Source: Lenzites betulinus (lineage: Eukaryota; Basidiomycota; Agaricomycetes; Polyporales; Polyporaceae). From it: a stretch of DNA of 64,000 bases. This document shows, piece by piece, positions 46,848 to 56,955 of the stretch; the stretch's first letter is position 1, and each line of letters starts with the position of its first letter. Where the stretch lies: assembly GCA_022264855.1 (NCBI GenBank), contig JABYQU010000007.1, positions 620,001 to 684,000 on the forward strand, written 5' to 3'. The position numbers and the translations under genes were made by a program. The notes under the pieces are model-generated. The model saw only the letters and a list, made by a program, of their open reading frames with translations. It ran no database searches and was not told the origin of the DNA.

Positions 46848-47409
46848 GGTGCGTCAATGCGGCGAATGGTGATATTGGGTCTAACGGTTCCGCAGCTCCT
46901 CGTCAGTCTCCGCCATCATATATACATGGACTCGAGTGAGAGCCTTGGGAGTCGGGACGCCGGCTGCAGCATGTTTATTCCCATGAAAAGGGTTCGATCC
47001 AACTCACAGACGAATCTTCCCAGGCTTCTCGATGCGCATATACATAGCGTGGCATCCGAAGCGACATGCGTCCCGGACCCGTGAGCAATGCGAATATCCC
47101 TCCTATGACCCGTTCACCATTCAATATATCGCTAAAACTCACCCTAGATCACTCTGCGACGACCTAAGAAAGTGTAGAAGTGCCGCGAGCCTCTTTTCGC
47201 ACGTTCTCTAGCAGGGATGTGGAAGTCGGACGCTGGATGAGACGTGGTGAGTGTAGCGCGTAACTATTGGTTTGGTCGTTACGCCTAACTTTCGCGATGA
47301 GAGATTTCGTATTGCGATTTCCGTGGACTTCAAGCAGAGGTACTCATACATCATATGGTCTCAGAATCTCGACATCCACTCAGCCGAAGCGTAGTCCCTC
47401 AATATCGCG
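46848..47409. promoter_or_regulatory. Spacer between tandem barrel genes
   Basis: Contains the promoter of copy 1, which resembles the promoter of copy 2 (48118-48420), and the 3' flank of copy 2, which resembles that of copy 1 (45836-46139). The shared text shows the duplication unit was about 1.2-1.3 kb. Confidence 0.6.
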
Positions 47410-48117
47410 CTACTCCTGCACCCACGTCCTCATCTCCTTGAACTCGCGCCTGTCCCACACGTCCGCGCTCTCGAACAACCTCATCCGCCAGGGCGTGCTT
47501 GTCGCATACTTGAACTCCTCGGTCTCAAAACTCGCCTGTGAGTCCCACTCATGCACCGCCAGATACTTCGGCGGCCGCCCCACCACCTTCGCCGCATCTG
47601 TCCCCTTCGCCGGCCCCGCATCATTCAGCAAGAATCGCCGAGACCGACGCCACCCCGGCACCTTCGCGAGCAGTGGAATGTGTTCTTCTGCATACCACCG
47701 GTTCAGGTCGTCTTCTAGCTCCGGCCTGATGTCGATCTGGAGCGTGATGAGCGTCGGGCCTGGCGCCTCGCGCGCCTCGTCGTAACCCGGCGCGGGTTCG
47801 AAAACGGGCTCGAGTACGTCGTACGTACGCCGGTCAAGAAGTTGGACGCGGCGCATGACATCGGCTTCACGAGGGCTGCGTGTGGCTGCGAATGTATTGT
47901 ACGGCGCCTCATCGAGGACGGAAAGCGACGCAAGGTCATACGTCGCGAGGTATTGCGGACGTCTGTCATCAACCGCCACCCAGCGGGACGTGGTGCGGAA
48001 CGCGGGGATGGCCATGCGTAGCGGGACGTGTTCGTTATCGTACCAGTCATTGAATTCGGCGTCGGAGAGTTGTGGGCCAGCGTCGCCGAAAACGAAGAGG
48101 AGGCCCGGTCTGGACAT
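47410..48117 (-). CDS. Two-repeat dimeric alpha/beta-barrel (EthD-like) protein, copy 2
   Basis: A single-exon protein of 235 residues, the same length as copy 1 and without gaps against it. Both FNDWYDNEHVPLRM and LNRWYAEEHIPLLAKVPGWR repeats are intact. Differences cluster in the second half (for example LITLQIDIRPELEDDLNRW against LTAVQIDVKPELEEDLNRW) and are mostly conservative, which suggests both copies stay under selection. Confidence 0.8.
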   Translation of the reverse strand: MSRPGLLFVFGDAGPQLSDAEFNDWYDNEHVPLRMAIPAFRTTSRWVAVDDRRPQYLATYDLASLSVLDEAPYNTFAATRSPREADVMRRVQLLDRRTYDVLEPVFEPAPGYDEAREAPGPTLITLQIDIRPELEDDLNRWYAEEHIPLLAKVPGWRRSRRFLLNDAGPAKGTDAAKVVGRPPKYLAVHEWDSQASFETEEFKYATSTPWRMRLFESADVWDRREFKEMRTWVQE

Positions 48118-49733
48118 CGTGCTCTCTGGTGCGTGAATGTGGCGGTAGTGGAGTTAAGCTGGGTCTAACGCATTCGCAGCATCCCACCATTCTCCCCCGC
48201 GTCTCTTCATATATGCATGGGCAGTGAGAACGTTGAACGTCGGAACTCCGGCTACAGCACACTTATTCTCATGAAGTGAGTTTGTGAGGTGAAGTTCAAC
48301 TCACAGAAGAACCTTGGAGGCTTCCTGATGCACTTATACATAGCGCGGCATCCCAAGCGCCTTTAGTCCTTCACCGGGGTCCTTCATCCCTCCCATGACC
48401 TGTCGAACGTTCGACATCTACGCACCGCACGGAACGCCGTGTCGTCAGGCCACAAAAAAGAAGCTTATCCAGGGCAGCCTGAACGTGTCTGCGGTGTTCT
48501 CTGCTCGGCCGTAAGCATGAGTTCGTGGCAGGGATCCTTCGCCCCGTTTTTGCCTGACGCTCTCAGCCGACTTCAAGTTTGTGCGCCTTTCGAGCCGTTC
48601 AATTGACGACAGCCTGGACCTCGGCAACATCGTTGATCGGAATAAGGTCAAGGTTCGCCGATTCCGCAAGCGGACCGCACTGCGTGGCAGTGCAGGACCG
48701 TAATGATCCACCTCAAGGCCGACTTGCAGTGTCGCCTGGTGTAGCGACCATCTTTCAAGTTTAAGTTTGAAGAGGCAACTTCTAGGCGGGTGCCCATGGG
48801 GTGCACGCAGGTGAGCATCACAAGTTCAGTATCGGTCTCGAGCAGCCTGACGTCTAACAATCTGCATGGTCATCTGCCGAGGGCGTCATCAGCCGGAGAT
48901 CGTAGTGGGCCAAAGTGTGCCGCAGCTGCTTGGTGACCGGTATGCACCCCATGTGCTAGTGCGCTCCGCGAGTGTGCCGGACCATAGTCCAGTTCAAGCC
49001 CCGCCTATGCGACTCCAGCCCCTGCAGATCAGGCGTTAGCACTGGGCAGATGCAGTGATGCTACGCCGTAATCTATTCTCTGAAGCTGGAGTATATGCCC
49101 ATTTAGGCAAAGTCGACCGTACCACGAGCTTCGGAGCGTTCCCACTCGTCGTCACACATGCTTCTTGGGTCCACGAGGTACGCTGTCACTGCACCTACAT
49201 CACAATAATAGCCTCGGTTGGATCGAGCTGCCTCACGTTGCACTCCTTAGCCGGTGGTTGATTATCGAACGACGAACATGGACCACCACTCGCGCTCCGA
49301 CCTATCTGGCGTCGCCGAGTTCGCGCGCATCAATCGTCCCGCTCACGAGTCGGGCGTCGAAGGACATCGAGCGTGCTTCTGCGCGCACATCAACAAACGC
49401 AGCAGTTTCTCCGGCCCCCGAAGATCCAGCCGCACGCACTCTCGCACTCTAGGTCCCCCGTGGCCCGCTCAGATGGCCCGCCCCGGACGTGCGTTTTGAC
49501 CCGACACGCGCCAACGATCTGTCACCCCGTCGAAGAAAGGTGCGACCCCGTCGCCCCTAGCACTTTCTGGAGGGCGCTGCCCCAGATTAAATTTGATAGC
49601 GCGCGAGGGCCATTCGTCAGGTGTACTTCCAGTCGCTCCGGGCCATGCGTAGCGCTCTCACGAAGCGCATCACGCCCGCGCCTTCCTCCTTCTGAGGCGC
49701 ATGGACGAGTGCGCAGCGACCGTTTGGGTCTTG
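48118..49733. other. Intergenic, no gene supported
   Basis: The first 300 bp are the duplicated promoter of barrel copy 2. The rest shows only short open frames on both strands. The last 100 bp before the TATA box are the thaumatin copy C promoter, which shares a CTGAGGCGCATGGACGAGTG block with the promoter of copy A. Confidence 0.45.
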
Positions 49734-49741
49734 TATAAAAG
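49734..49741 (+). promoter_or_regulatory. TATA box of thaumatin copy C
   Basis: TATAAAAG 86 bp upstream of the ATG at 49820, in the same context as in copy A. Confidence 0.75.
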
Positions 49742-49819
49742 ACGGACGATTTACCAGGTGGAGGCTCCGTAGGCATCATCTGCTTGCTTCTCTCCAGCTC
49801 CTCATCTAGCATTACCACC

Positions 49820-51114
49820 ATGCGAAGCTTTGCTGCATTCGTCACCGTCGCCCTCGCCTCGAATGCGGCGGCGAGGACGTTCACGGTGTTCAACCAATGC
49901 CCGTTCACCATCTGGTCAGTCCGCCATCTTGTCTGTGGGCACTGTCGTCATCGTTCTCACACTACATTTTCGCAGGCCTGCTGTGCGTCACGCACCCTCC
50001 TCGGGTTCTCTGACACCCACGTTCTGACTTTATTTTCAGCTTTTCAGCAGCCCGGGGTCTGTGAGGCCGAGCCAAACAACTGGGTGAGCTCATCTCGGCT
50101 ACGCTGCATCGGCTATGCACGACCTCTAACCGGTCCGGTACACAGCTGGCAGCAGAATGCTTTCCAGACCGTCAGCTTCGCCGTTCCTGACAACTGGAAT
50201 GGGCGTATCTGGGTGAGCGCGCCGCATTTCAGATGCCTACTTGTCCGTGCCCGTATTGATAGCTATGGCGTAGGCCCGCCGCGACTGCGATTTCAGCACA
50301 GGAACTCCGGGTCCGAACTCGTGCATTGACGGAGGCTGCAACGGCGGTCTTGTGTGTGACCCGAACACCGGCACTGTACGCGAATCTATATAAGCTGCGG
50401 ACAACGGAGACTGACTGGCCCTGTTCGCGCAGGGTGTTCCTCCTGCCACGCTCGCAGAGTTCCAGTTGGGCCCCGTCAAGGGTCCGGACAACTATGATGG
50501 TTCGTGGCCGTCATGACAACACATCTCGTTGGGAATATGCTGACACCAATTCGCAGTGTCCATGGTCGACGGGTACAACCTGCCTCTGAGGATCAACAAC
50601 AACAAGGGGTGCCGCATTGCCGATTGCCCCGTCGATCTCGGCCCCAACTGTACGGATTTCCTTCTATATACATACATGTAACATGCAGTACTAACTTCTC
50701 CTAGGCCCCGCGCCGCTCAAGGGCCCCTTCGACTCCACCGGCTTCCCCGTGGGCTGCAAGAGTGCTTGCCTTGCCAACCTCGACGGTGACCCGGGTGCGT
50801 TCGGGCTAATCCGGCCTACGTCTATGCGACGCTAACACCCGCCTTTCCCTCGCGCCACCCGTCCACAGCCAACAGCCCGAATTGCTGCACGGGCTCGCAC
50901 AACCAGCCCAGCACGTGCCCCTCGTCGGGCGTGCAGTTCTACAGCTACTTCAGTGCGTCTCTCCCGTCTCTCTGGAGCTAGCTCGGTGTGCTGACGGATA
51001 GGTGCAGAGAGCAACTGCCCGAACGCGTACGCGTACGCATACGATGACCTCACGTCGCTCTTCACCTGCGACGCAAGCTTGGAGGCGGACTACACTCTCA
51101 CTTTCTGCCCGTGA
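49820..51114 (+). CDS. Thaumatin-like protein, copy C
   Basis: A complete secreted thaumatin-family gene. Exon 1 (49820-49914) encodes a signal peptide and ARTFTVFNQCPFTIW. A 7-nt exon (49975-49981) supplies the end of W plus PA. Exon 3 is 50048-50083 and exon 4 50153-50212. The remaining exons carry ARRDCDFSTGTPGPNSC, VPPATLAEFQLGP, SMVDGYNLPLRINNN, NCCTGSHNQPSTCPSSG and the final TFCP. The 16 family cysteines are present, plus an extra one in QPGVCEAEPNNW where copies A and B have arginine. The Trp ending that exon is also arginine in A and B. The acidic-cleft residues are intact. Copy C is the most diverged of the three, and its 3' flank no longer matches. Confidence 0.88.
49975..49981 (+). 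other. 7-nt microexon in thaumatin copy C
   Basis: GCCTGCT between a GCAG acceptor and a GTGCGT donor. It completes the Trp codon and adds Pro-Ala, as in the common FTIWPA start of thaumatin-like proteins. The same seven bases and flanks occur in copy A; in copy B they have become GGCTGCA. Confidence 0.6.
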
Positions 51115-51748
51115 GACGATTGATGGTCGCGATGAAGAATTCAGTGCTCGCGGCCGCTGCCGTCACCCCTGCAGCGGGAGGTTACGCGTTGCGCAGCATT
51201 GTCTCTAGCGCCCCCGGATAGTGATGCGGAACTCAAGGTTCGAGGTTTGGTTGGTCTTAGCTTGTGGCAGTGGAATTTCGAGGAATGCGAGTTGTACTGA
51301 ACGGAATGTGTAACAATGCATCTGATCTTATGTTGTAGCTGATCGTGGTCCGCCGGCGTTTCATTGAAGATGGAAGTCTAAAGCGGATACGGTGACTGCT
51401 ACTTCACACGAGGAATCGTCTGCTTACAGAGCGGCAAACTGAGCATACGAACTACCTTCTAGGGTAGGAGGTTAGATTGGTTCAGCGTCACCTGAGCTCA
51501 ATCGTGCTGCGGTAAGCTCCTGGCTTCTGTATCCCTGCAGCTCTCCTCGTGGCCGGGTGCTCCATGCAAGAGCTGCGGTAAGGATCCGGGCCTTAAGAGA
51601 AGTCTTTGACGCACATCTCTACTTCGTCCCAACCTTGACTTCAGAACGACTCTTGGATAGTAACACGTAAAGGTGAGTCCTGTACACTCTTCTCTCGAGC
51701 AGCTGCTGAACACTGAATGGCTGCATGTAATCCCCACCACGCAGCTCG
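51115..51748. promoter_or_regulatory. Spacer between thaumatin copy C and the RGG protein gene
   Basis: About 630 bp, with no coding-like frame. It holds the 3' UTR of copy C and the presumed promoter of the next gene. Confidence 0.4.
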
Positions 51749-53123
51749 ATGTCTCACCAGTTTGCAAATGCGCCTGCGTACTGGCAGCCCCGCCCCGTCG
51801 ACGTGATAGTTCCTGCGGACGACCGCGTCTGTGAGCCTTTTCATATGCTGTTCTATAGTATGTTCAACTTCCCTAACATTCCGCTCAGACACGCGTGCTC
51901 CCCCAGATCCGTTCAATTACGTTTATTTCCCCGGCCGGATACGCAACCTCCCCCCCTCAAGTCACACACATCCCCCCAGCGACCCCGTCTCGCGTGTTGC
52001 GCACCAATCGCATGCGGACCCAGTCGACGTCCCTCCACCCCGCCCTGGGCTCGACGACGAGTACGACTACCCGCCGCCCTGGCAGGGGAAAGGGATTTGG
52101 GAAAATCGGGGGTGGGGACAGCGAGGACGGGGCATGCGTGGACGTGGACGTGGACGTGGACGCGGGGACTGGCCCATGGGCCTTACTACAAGCACGCGCT
52201 CGGTGATTGGGTGTCCCCCCCATGCATATGGCAAATCCCGTCAGCCTCTCCAACCGCCCCCACCACTGTCAGCAGTTACCGCTGCTGCAGACGCGCAGCA
52301 GCCGGAGAGGGCGCCGCAATCCCTCGACCCGTCTGCGCCGAGCTTCAGCCCAGGAAACACCGTCCGGCCGAGCAGCTCGAACGACGCAGCTATGGATATA
52401 AATTATTACATGGCAAGTGTCTCGTCGTCCCGCGGATCATCTACGCGAGTGGGGAGTCACGTTGCGAATTCTCTCCCAAGCCACGAACCTGCCGCGTCGC
52501 AGGAAACGATGAAATCCGTTATGGCCGTGTCGAAGCTGGAGTCTTTGGTGCTCTCATCTACGACTCGGATCACACCCGGAATCCCCGCAAAGGATGGTAG
52601 CGTCGTCTCGCAGACAGCCACCATCGTCCCCGACGCCGCCAGCAACCCCGAAAACTCATCGCCTTCTTCTACGATCTTCTACGTTTCATCTGGAGGCGAA
52701 GGAGAAGGTACCGCCGACCGTACCCCCACCGTGACTTCGCCCACTGCTCACGCTGGCGGCCCGCATGGGACCGTTGAGACTGGTACTGGAACTTCCGCTT
52801 CTGCCGAGGCTTTCGTGAAACCCGAGCCAACCGAAGCCATATTCCCCTTATCCCCCTGTCACGCACACGCTCCCATCCAGAGCATTGCGTCGCCCGTTCC
52901 GCGTACCTCCAGCGCGGCATCGTCGAGCTCATACAATTCGTTCTCGTCCGATTCCGGGACCTCCGAAACCCGTGGTCTCTCGCCGGCTTCCCCAAATGGC
53001 AGCGCGTCCGTCGCCCAGCAGCTGCTCGCAGCAAGGATAGATCGCCTCGAGGCACAGATTCAGTTGCTGCAGGACGAGCTTCAGGCTCTTCGGCTCGAGG
53101 TCGGGCACGTTTCGCATACTTGA
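51749..53123 (+). CDS. Low-complexity RG-rich protein with C-terminal coiled coil
   Basis: Exons 51749-51830 and 51889-53123 give 438 residues. The N-terminus is Pro-rich (YWQPRPVDVIVP) and has a short FNYVYFPGRIRN segment. Residues 105-125 form an Arg-Gly repeat (RGRGMRGRGRGRGRGDW), a usual RNA-binding and arginine-methylation motif. A long Ser/Thr/Pro-rich disordered middle follows, and the last 35 residues form a leucine-heptad coiled coil (QQLLAARIDRLEAQIQLLQ). No folded enzymatic domain is visible. An RNA- or chromatin-associated, oligomerising protein is possible from composition alone; no function is assigned. Confidence 0.65.
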
Positions 53124-53573
53124 TTGAATATTGGTTTGAAGCTCTGTCTATGAAGTGTAGACTGTGATCTGTACTACTACGCATCGCCCCGCCCGTCTGT
53201 TGATCATCACTGTATGTCGTGATACTAGTTTTCTTCCTGATGCACTGTCGGTTCAACGTGATGTCGGGCCCTTCATGGGCCCATAGATAACACGCGTATA
53301 TATATGAGAATTCACCACTTCCTGCTGTAACAGGACCTCACGCCTGACCCATCTCCTGCCCTCTTCCCGCCCGTTGGTACCCCTGATCGCCATCAGCCCC
53401 GGCTGCAATGAATATGTACACTATCACTTCACGGCGAGGTAGGACGTCGGACCGCCCAAAGTCCCAGTCGTCCTCGGTCACCGTATACGCGTCCCTATTA
53501 CGGTTGATGTCATGTTTCCATGCTCGAACTTACAATTCGTGCCATACTATTCAGGCCTACCGGATGAGCAAAA
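53124..53573. other. Intergenic, no gene seen
   Basis: 3' flank of the RG-rich gene and downstream (3') flank of tRNA-Ala copy 3. Only short open frames are present. Confidence 0.4.
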
Positions 53574-53647
53574 TGGACATGTCCGGGATTGAACCGGACC
53601 CCTCTCGCATGCTAAGCGAGCGTGATAACCAACTACACCACATGCCC
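53574..53647 (-). tRNA. tRNA-Ala (anticodon AGC), copy 3
   Basis: Identical over 74 nt to the copies at 12659 and 34092. A TTTT run follows 2 nt after the 3' end, with the same ATTTTG trailer as copy 2. Beyond that the flanks differ. Confidence 0.96.
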
Positions 53648-53830
53648 GATACATGTGGAATTCTTGTGGCCTCCTCAAAGTGATCATGTATACGGGATCT
53701 ATTCACAAACCTGACATTGTCATTTTCGTACTTGTAAGTCACCAGCACCCCCAGATTCTATACGTGTACAAGGGGACAGCGATAATGATTGCAGATGTAT
53801 TGATGCGAAAACGGAGGGAAGAATGTTGTA

Positions 53831-55048
53831 TTACGCGTCCGAGAGATTGACCCAATCGTCCTCATCCATGGTGTGCCTCTCTGGTGAATCACTGAAGCTC
53901 GAGCCGACACTCAAAAACGAGGAGTTGCTGGTACTGGACGGGGACTGCGGAACCGCCTCGCTCGGGGATCGCGGGGGGTCGGAGGCGTGGAGTTCATGCC
54001 ACGGCGTGGTCATCGGCGCGTCTGGGCGGGGAGCATCTTCATCATCGGCGTCGACGGAGCGCGGCGCTGTCCGAGCAAAAGGCACGGTGGGCGCATCCTC
54101 ATCTGAAGAGTATCCCTCAGAGTCACGATACGCGTGTGGGCGCGAAGGGCCCGGAGACGACTCCCGCGAGGACGGCTGTGATGACACCTCGGACGGCGGC
54201 GACGGCGTGCACACACGCACTTCCCGCTCCCACTCGGGGACCGGGTTCGGCTCGCGCGCGACACGGACGGTCTCCATGCTGCTGGAGCGCTTCAGGCGGC
54301 TCACACGCTCTTCAAAGTGGAGCATCTCGTCGAGCTCGCGTTGGTGGCGTTCAAGGAGCTCGTCCCAGAGGCTCTTCGGGTTCGCGCAGATGCGCGCGCG
54401 GAGCTGCCACGTCGTGTCGAGCACGCCCATGTGCCCGACGTCCGTCCACTCGCCCGTCGCGCCCTGGACTGCGCGCCGGTGCACGCCCTCGTGCGAGAAG
54501 CCGAGCGCGGCGAAGAGGTTGCGCACGCGGTGCTCGTGCGGGGAGGGGACGATGCGCGCCTGGATGCGGTGCATGCCCATCGTGTCGATGACCCAGCCGC
54601 ACGCCAGCTCGCACGCCTGGCGGGCGATGCCTTTGTTGCGGAAGGGGGGGAGGATGGCGACGCCGATGTGCGCCTGGCCCGGCATTGTGGACGGCGCGAT
54701 GTAGATGACGCCCACCGTGTCGACCACTCTGACCGTGGGGGATTGTACGTCCTCGCCGTCTGGCGCCCAGGGATAATAGTTGGGGGAGCTGGTGTGGTTC
54801 CAAAGGATGGCCGCGAAGAAGAGGCAGTGGTTGTTGCCGAAGTTTAACAGGTCGGACTGGTTTGCGAGGAGAACTTCGACGGAATGCGGTTGTAGCTCTA
54901 CCCACGCTCTCAGCAGAGCCTCTCGTGTAACCTGGTGATGTTCGGTATCAGTCTCGAGCGAGACCGGATTATTCCTGAAGTTGGTTATGGTCTCAGGGCG
55001 TGTAGCCGGGACAGGGGATGAGGGGTCGGATGATGAGGATGATGCCAT
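53831..55048 (-). CDS. GNAT-type N-acetyltransferase with long C-terminal tail
   Basis: A single exon of 405 residues from the ATG at 55048 (MASSSSSDPSSP). An upstream in-frame extension to 55471 is GC-poor and non-conserved, so it was not used. The acetyl-CoA domain spans about residues 30-215: VGVIYIAPSTM, then HIGVAILPPFRNKGIARQAC with the R/Q-x-x-G-x-A-like pyrophosphate loop, and NLFAALGFSHEGVHRRAV, as in RimJ/RimL-type acetyltransferases. A coiled segment follows (LLERHQRELDEMLHFEERVS), then a 150-residue Ser/Pro/Asp-rich tail that ends in DEDDWVNLSDA. The substrate (protein N-terminus, ribosomal protein or small molecule) cannot be told. Confidence 0.8.
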   Translation of the reverse strand: MASSSSSDPSSPVPATRPETITNFRNNPVSLETDTEHHQVTREALLRAWVELQPHSVEVLLANQSDLLNFGNNHCLFFAAILWNHTSSPNYYPWAPDGEDVQSPTVRVVDTVGVIYIAPSTMPGQAHIGVAILPPFRNKGIARQACELACGWVIDTMGMHRIQARIVPSPHEHRVRNLFAALGFSHEGVHRRAVQGATGEWTDVGHMGVLDTTWQLRARICANPKSLWDELLERHQRELDEMLHFEERVSRLKRSSSMETVRVAREPNPVPEWEREVRVCTPSPPSEVSSQPSSRESSPGPSRPHAYRDSEGYSSDEDAPTVPFARTAPRSVDADDEDAPRPDAPMTTPWHELHASDPPRSPSEAVPQSPSSTSNSSFLSVGSSFSDSPERHTMDEDDWVNLSDA

Positions 55049-56955
55049 GGGTTCGAGGGTAGAGTGGGCGACAAGAAGTCGTGTGTGGCAGTTGGTTTTA
55101 TACAGGCTCGAGCGACCGCACCGTGTCCCGCAGCGAGGGCGCTGCCGCAGCGCTTCCTTACCTTCCTCGTATAGAGTTTGGCACCTCGTTTCCCATGCGT
55201 CCACAACACCGTCCTCAAGGCTTTCGGAGTTTGGAGAAAGTAAGGCGAGGCCGGCTGTGCACGGCCCCTCAAGCTTGTTATTGCGAATGAAATCGCGCTT
55301 CCGAAGACGAGTCAGCGCATCGTGGCTGTGGGCGGCGTGGTCAGTAGACCTCATCGTTCGCGATATCGATGCTTTGCCCACCGGCAGCGCCGGGGGCATA
55401 TGACCTTGCATCGCAGTCGGAGAAGTGCGGTATGTGGTCAGGAATTCTGATGCTGCGTGTGAACTCTGCATAAAGCGGATCCGACCTCAGGAACATCGTC
55501 GGTGGTGCGTTCCTCGAGTCAGACACATGCTAACACGTAGGGCTTTTGACCTGAAAATAAGCTGTCATCGGGAGGCAAAGGTACGTGGATGGACAGTACT
55601 ATCAGCGGACACGCTGCACTTGCCCTGCGGCGCAGAGGATGTGCAGCTTGTATCCACGCCGACCGCCGGCATGTCCGTCAGATCCGGGTGAGTGACGCTC
55701 TTCCGCGACACACCCTGCGGTACCTCCAAGTGCGATGGAATTCGGAGGGGATTGGGAGAGCTAGCACCGATGCGTGCGATGCGTCTGATGTTTACGTGTA
55801 CAGAGGCTGCGCCACTGGCAGTGGCACGAACATAGTTCACAGCCTCCCTCGCTGGTATTTGGGGGCGGCAACGAGGCAGCGGGATTCGCGGTGCGCTCAG
55901 AGACGGCGTATCTTGTAGATCTAGTCAGCACGCCGTACCAAAACGTCTTCACCATACAGCTGTACATCGCGCCTGGGATTTGCGTTGCACGTACCGGAGC
56001 GCTTACGATGGACATGTCTGCTGGAATATTCGTTGAAGTCACAAACGAGTTAGGCCGCTTCACCTGTTTCGCGATGCACTTGATATATCTCGAGCGTCCG
56101 ACCTTGAGTACGTTCTTCGCGGGTTGGCACTTAGTATCATGGCTTGGTTTAGGTTTCGCCGCAGCCTCCTTTCGAGCGTGGGTGGCAACAAAGTCTTTGC
56201 GACGTATACGATATCCTATCAAAAAAAGCTAGATGTCAGTGAAGCTATTCATATGTGTAGATATCGCTTTCATTTCAGAGAGAAGATTAAACCCCGCCGG
56301 GGCGTTGTCATGCAGAAGCGATGATGTCTAGAGAGACACAACCTTCCGTCATGGTAAAGAAGCTTTGTATAGTCGTCATTCGGAAAGACACAGTGCTAGT
56401 GCTTCAAAACTCAATGGAGCACTCACCAGAAGATATTCCCCATGATACGCGCTGGTGGTATATACTGTTTGCTGGCGGGTGCACATAAGTACTGGCCAGC
56501 GCCTCCTAGCGCCTCCTTCAACTCGAAAGTGATATATTAGTCAGCATTTCGCACATCCTTGATGGAACTGAGGTCCCTCACCCGCCGAAGCCCGCCGATT
56601 GGTATGTCGTGTTACGGTTCTGCGCAGGTTCGTTTTTACTCATGTGCATGCAGTGCGTAGTATATGAGACGTTGAGAGCATCATAAGACAGCAATTAGAG
56701 ACCAGCCGAGCCAGGTGGACAAGGAGACCTGACCTGCCCACAACGAGACTCCTGCGGTGATAAGGGCAGGTCTTCTCATTGATGTGTGCCTTTCGCACGT
56801 TGATTCGTTTCTCTCTCACCTTCACCATCGCAGGATGTTTAGGTCGCTAACTGCTGAGTCTCGCAGATTGAGAACAGGTGATTCGTATCTTGCACTTATT
56901 GGCACGCGTTGAATATTACTCACATGTACTCTTAGCTCTAGCGACGCCTACGGCT
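55049..56955. other. Long region without a supported gene
   Basis: Open frames on both strands at 55400-56230 reach about 150 codons but match no family. A plus-strand piece near 55600-55690 (LPCGAEDVQLVSTPTAGMSV) followed by a GTGAGT donor could be an exon of an unidentified gene. The last 300 bp hold the promoter of the membrane-protein gene. Confidence 0.4.

Noticed and set aside
46168..48136. Plus-strand frames over the barrel genes
   Set aside because: Antisense shadows repeated in both copies because the genes are duplicated; no family signature.
53823..54847. Long open frames on the plus strand across the acetyltransferase gene
   Set aside because: They are GC-rich shadows of the minus-strand GNAT gene, dominated by Arg, Ala and Ser, with no domain.
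55049..55471. N-terminal extension of the acetyltransferase by 141 codons
   Set aside because: The extension lacks conservation-like features, and the ATG at 55048 starts a typical Ser-rich N-terminus.
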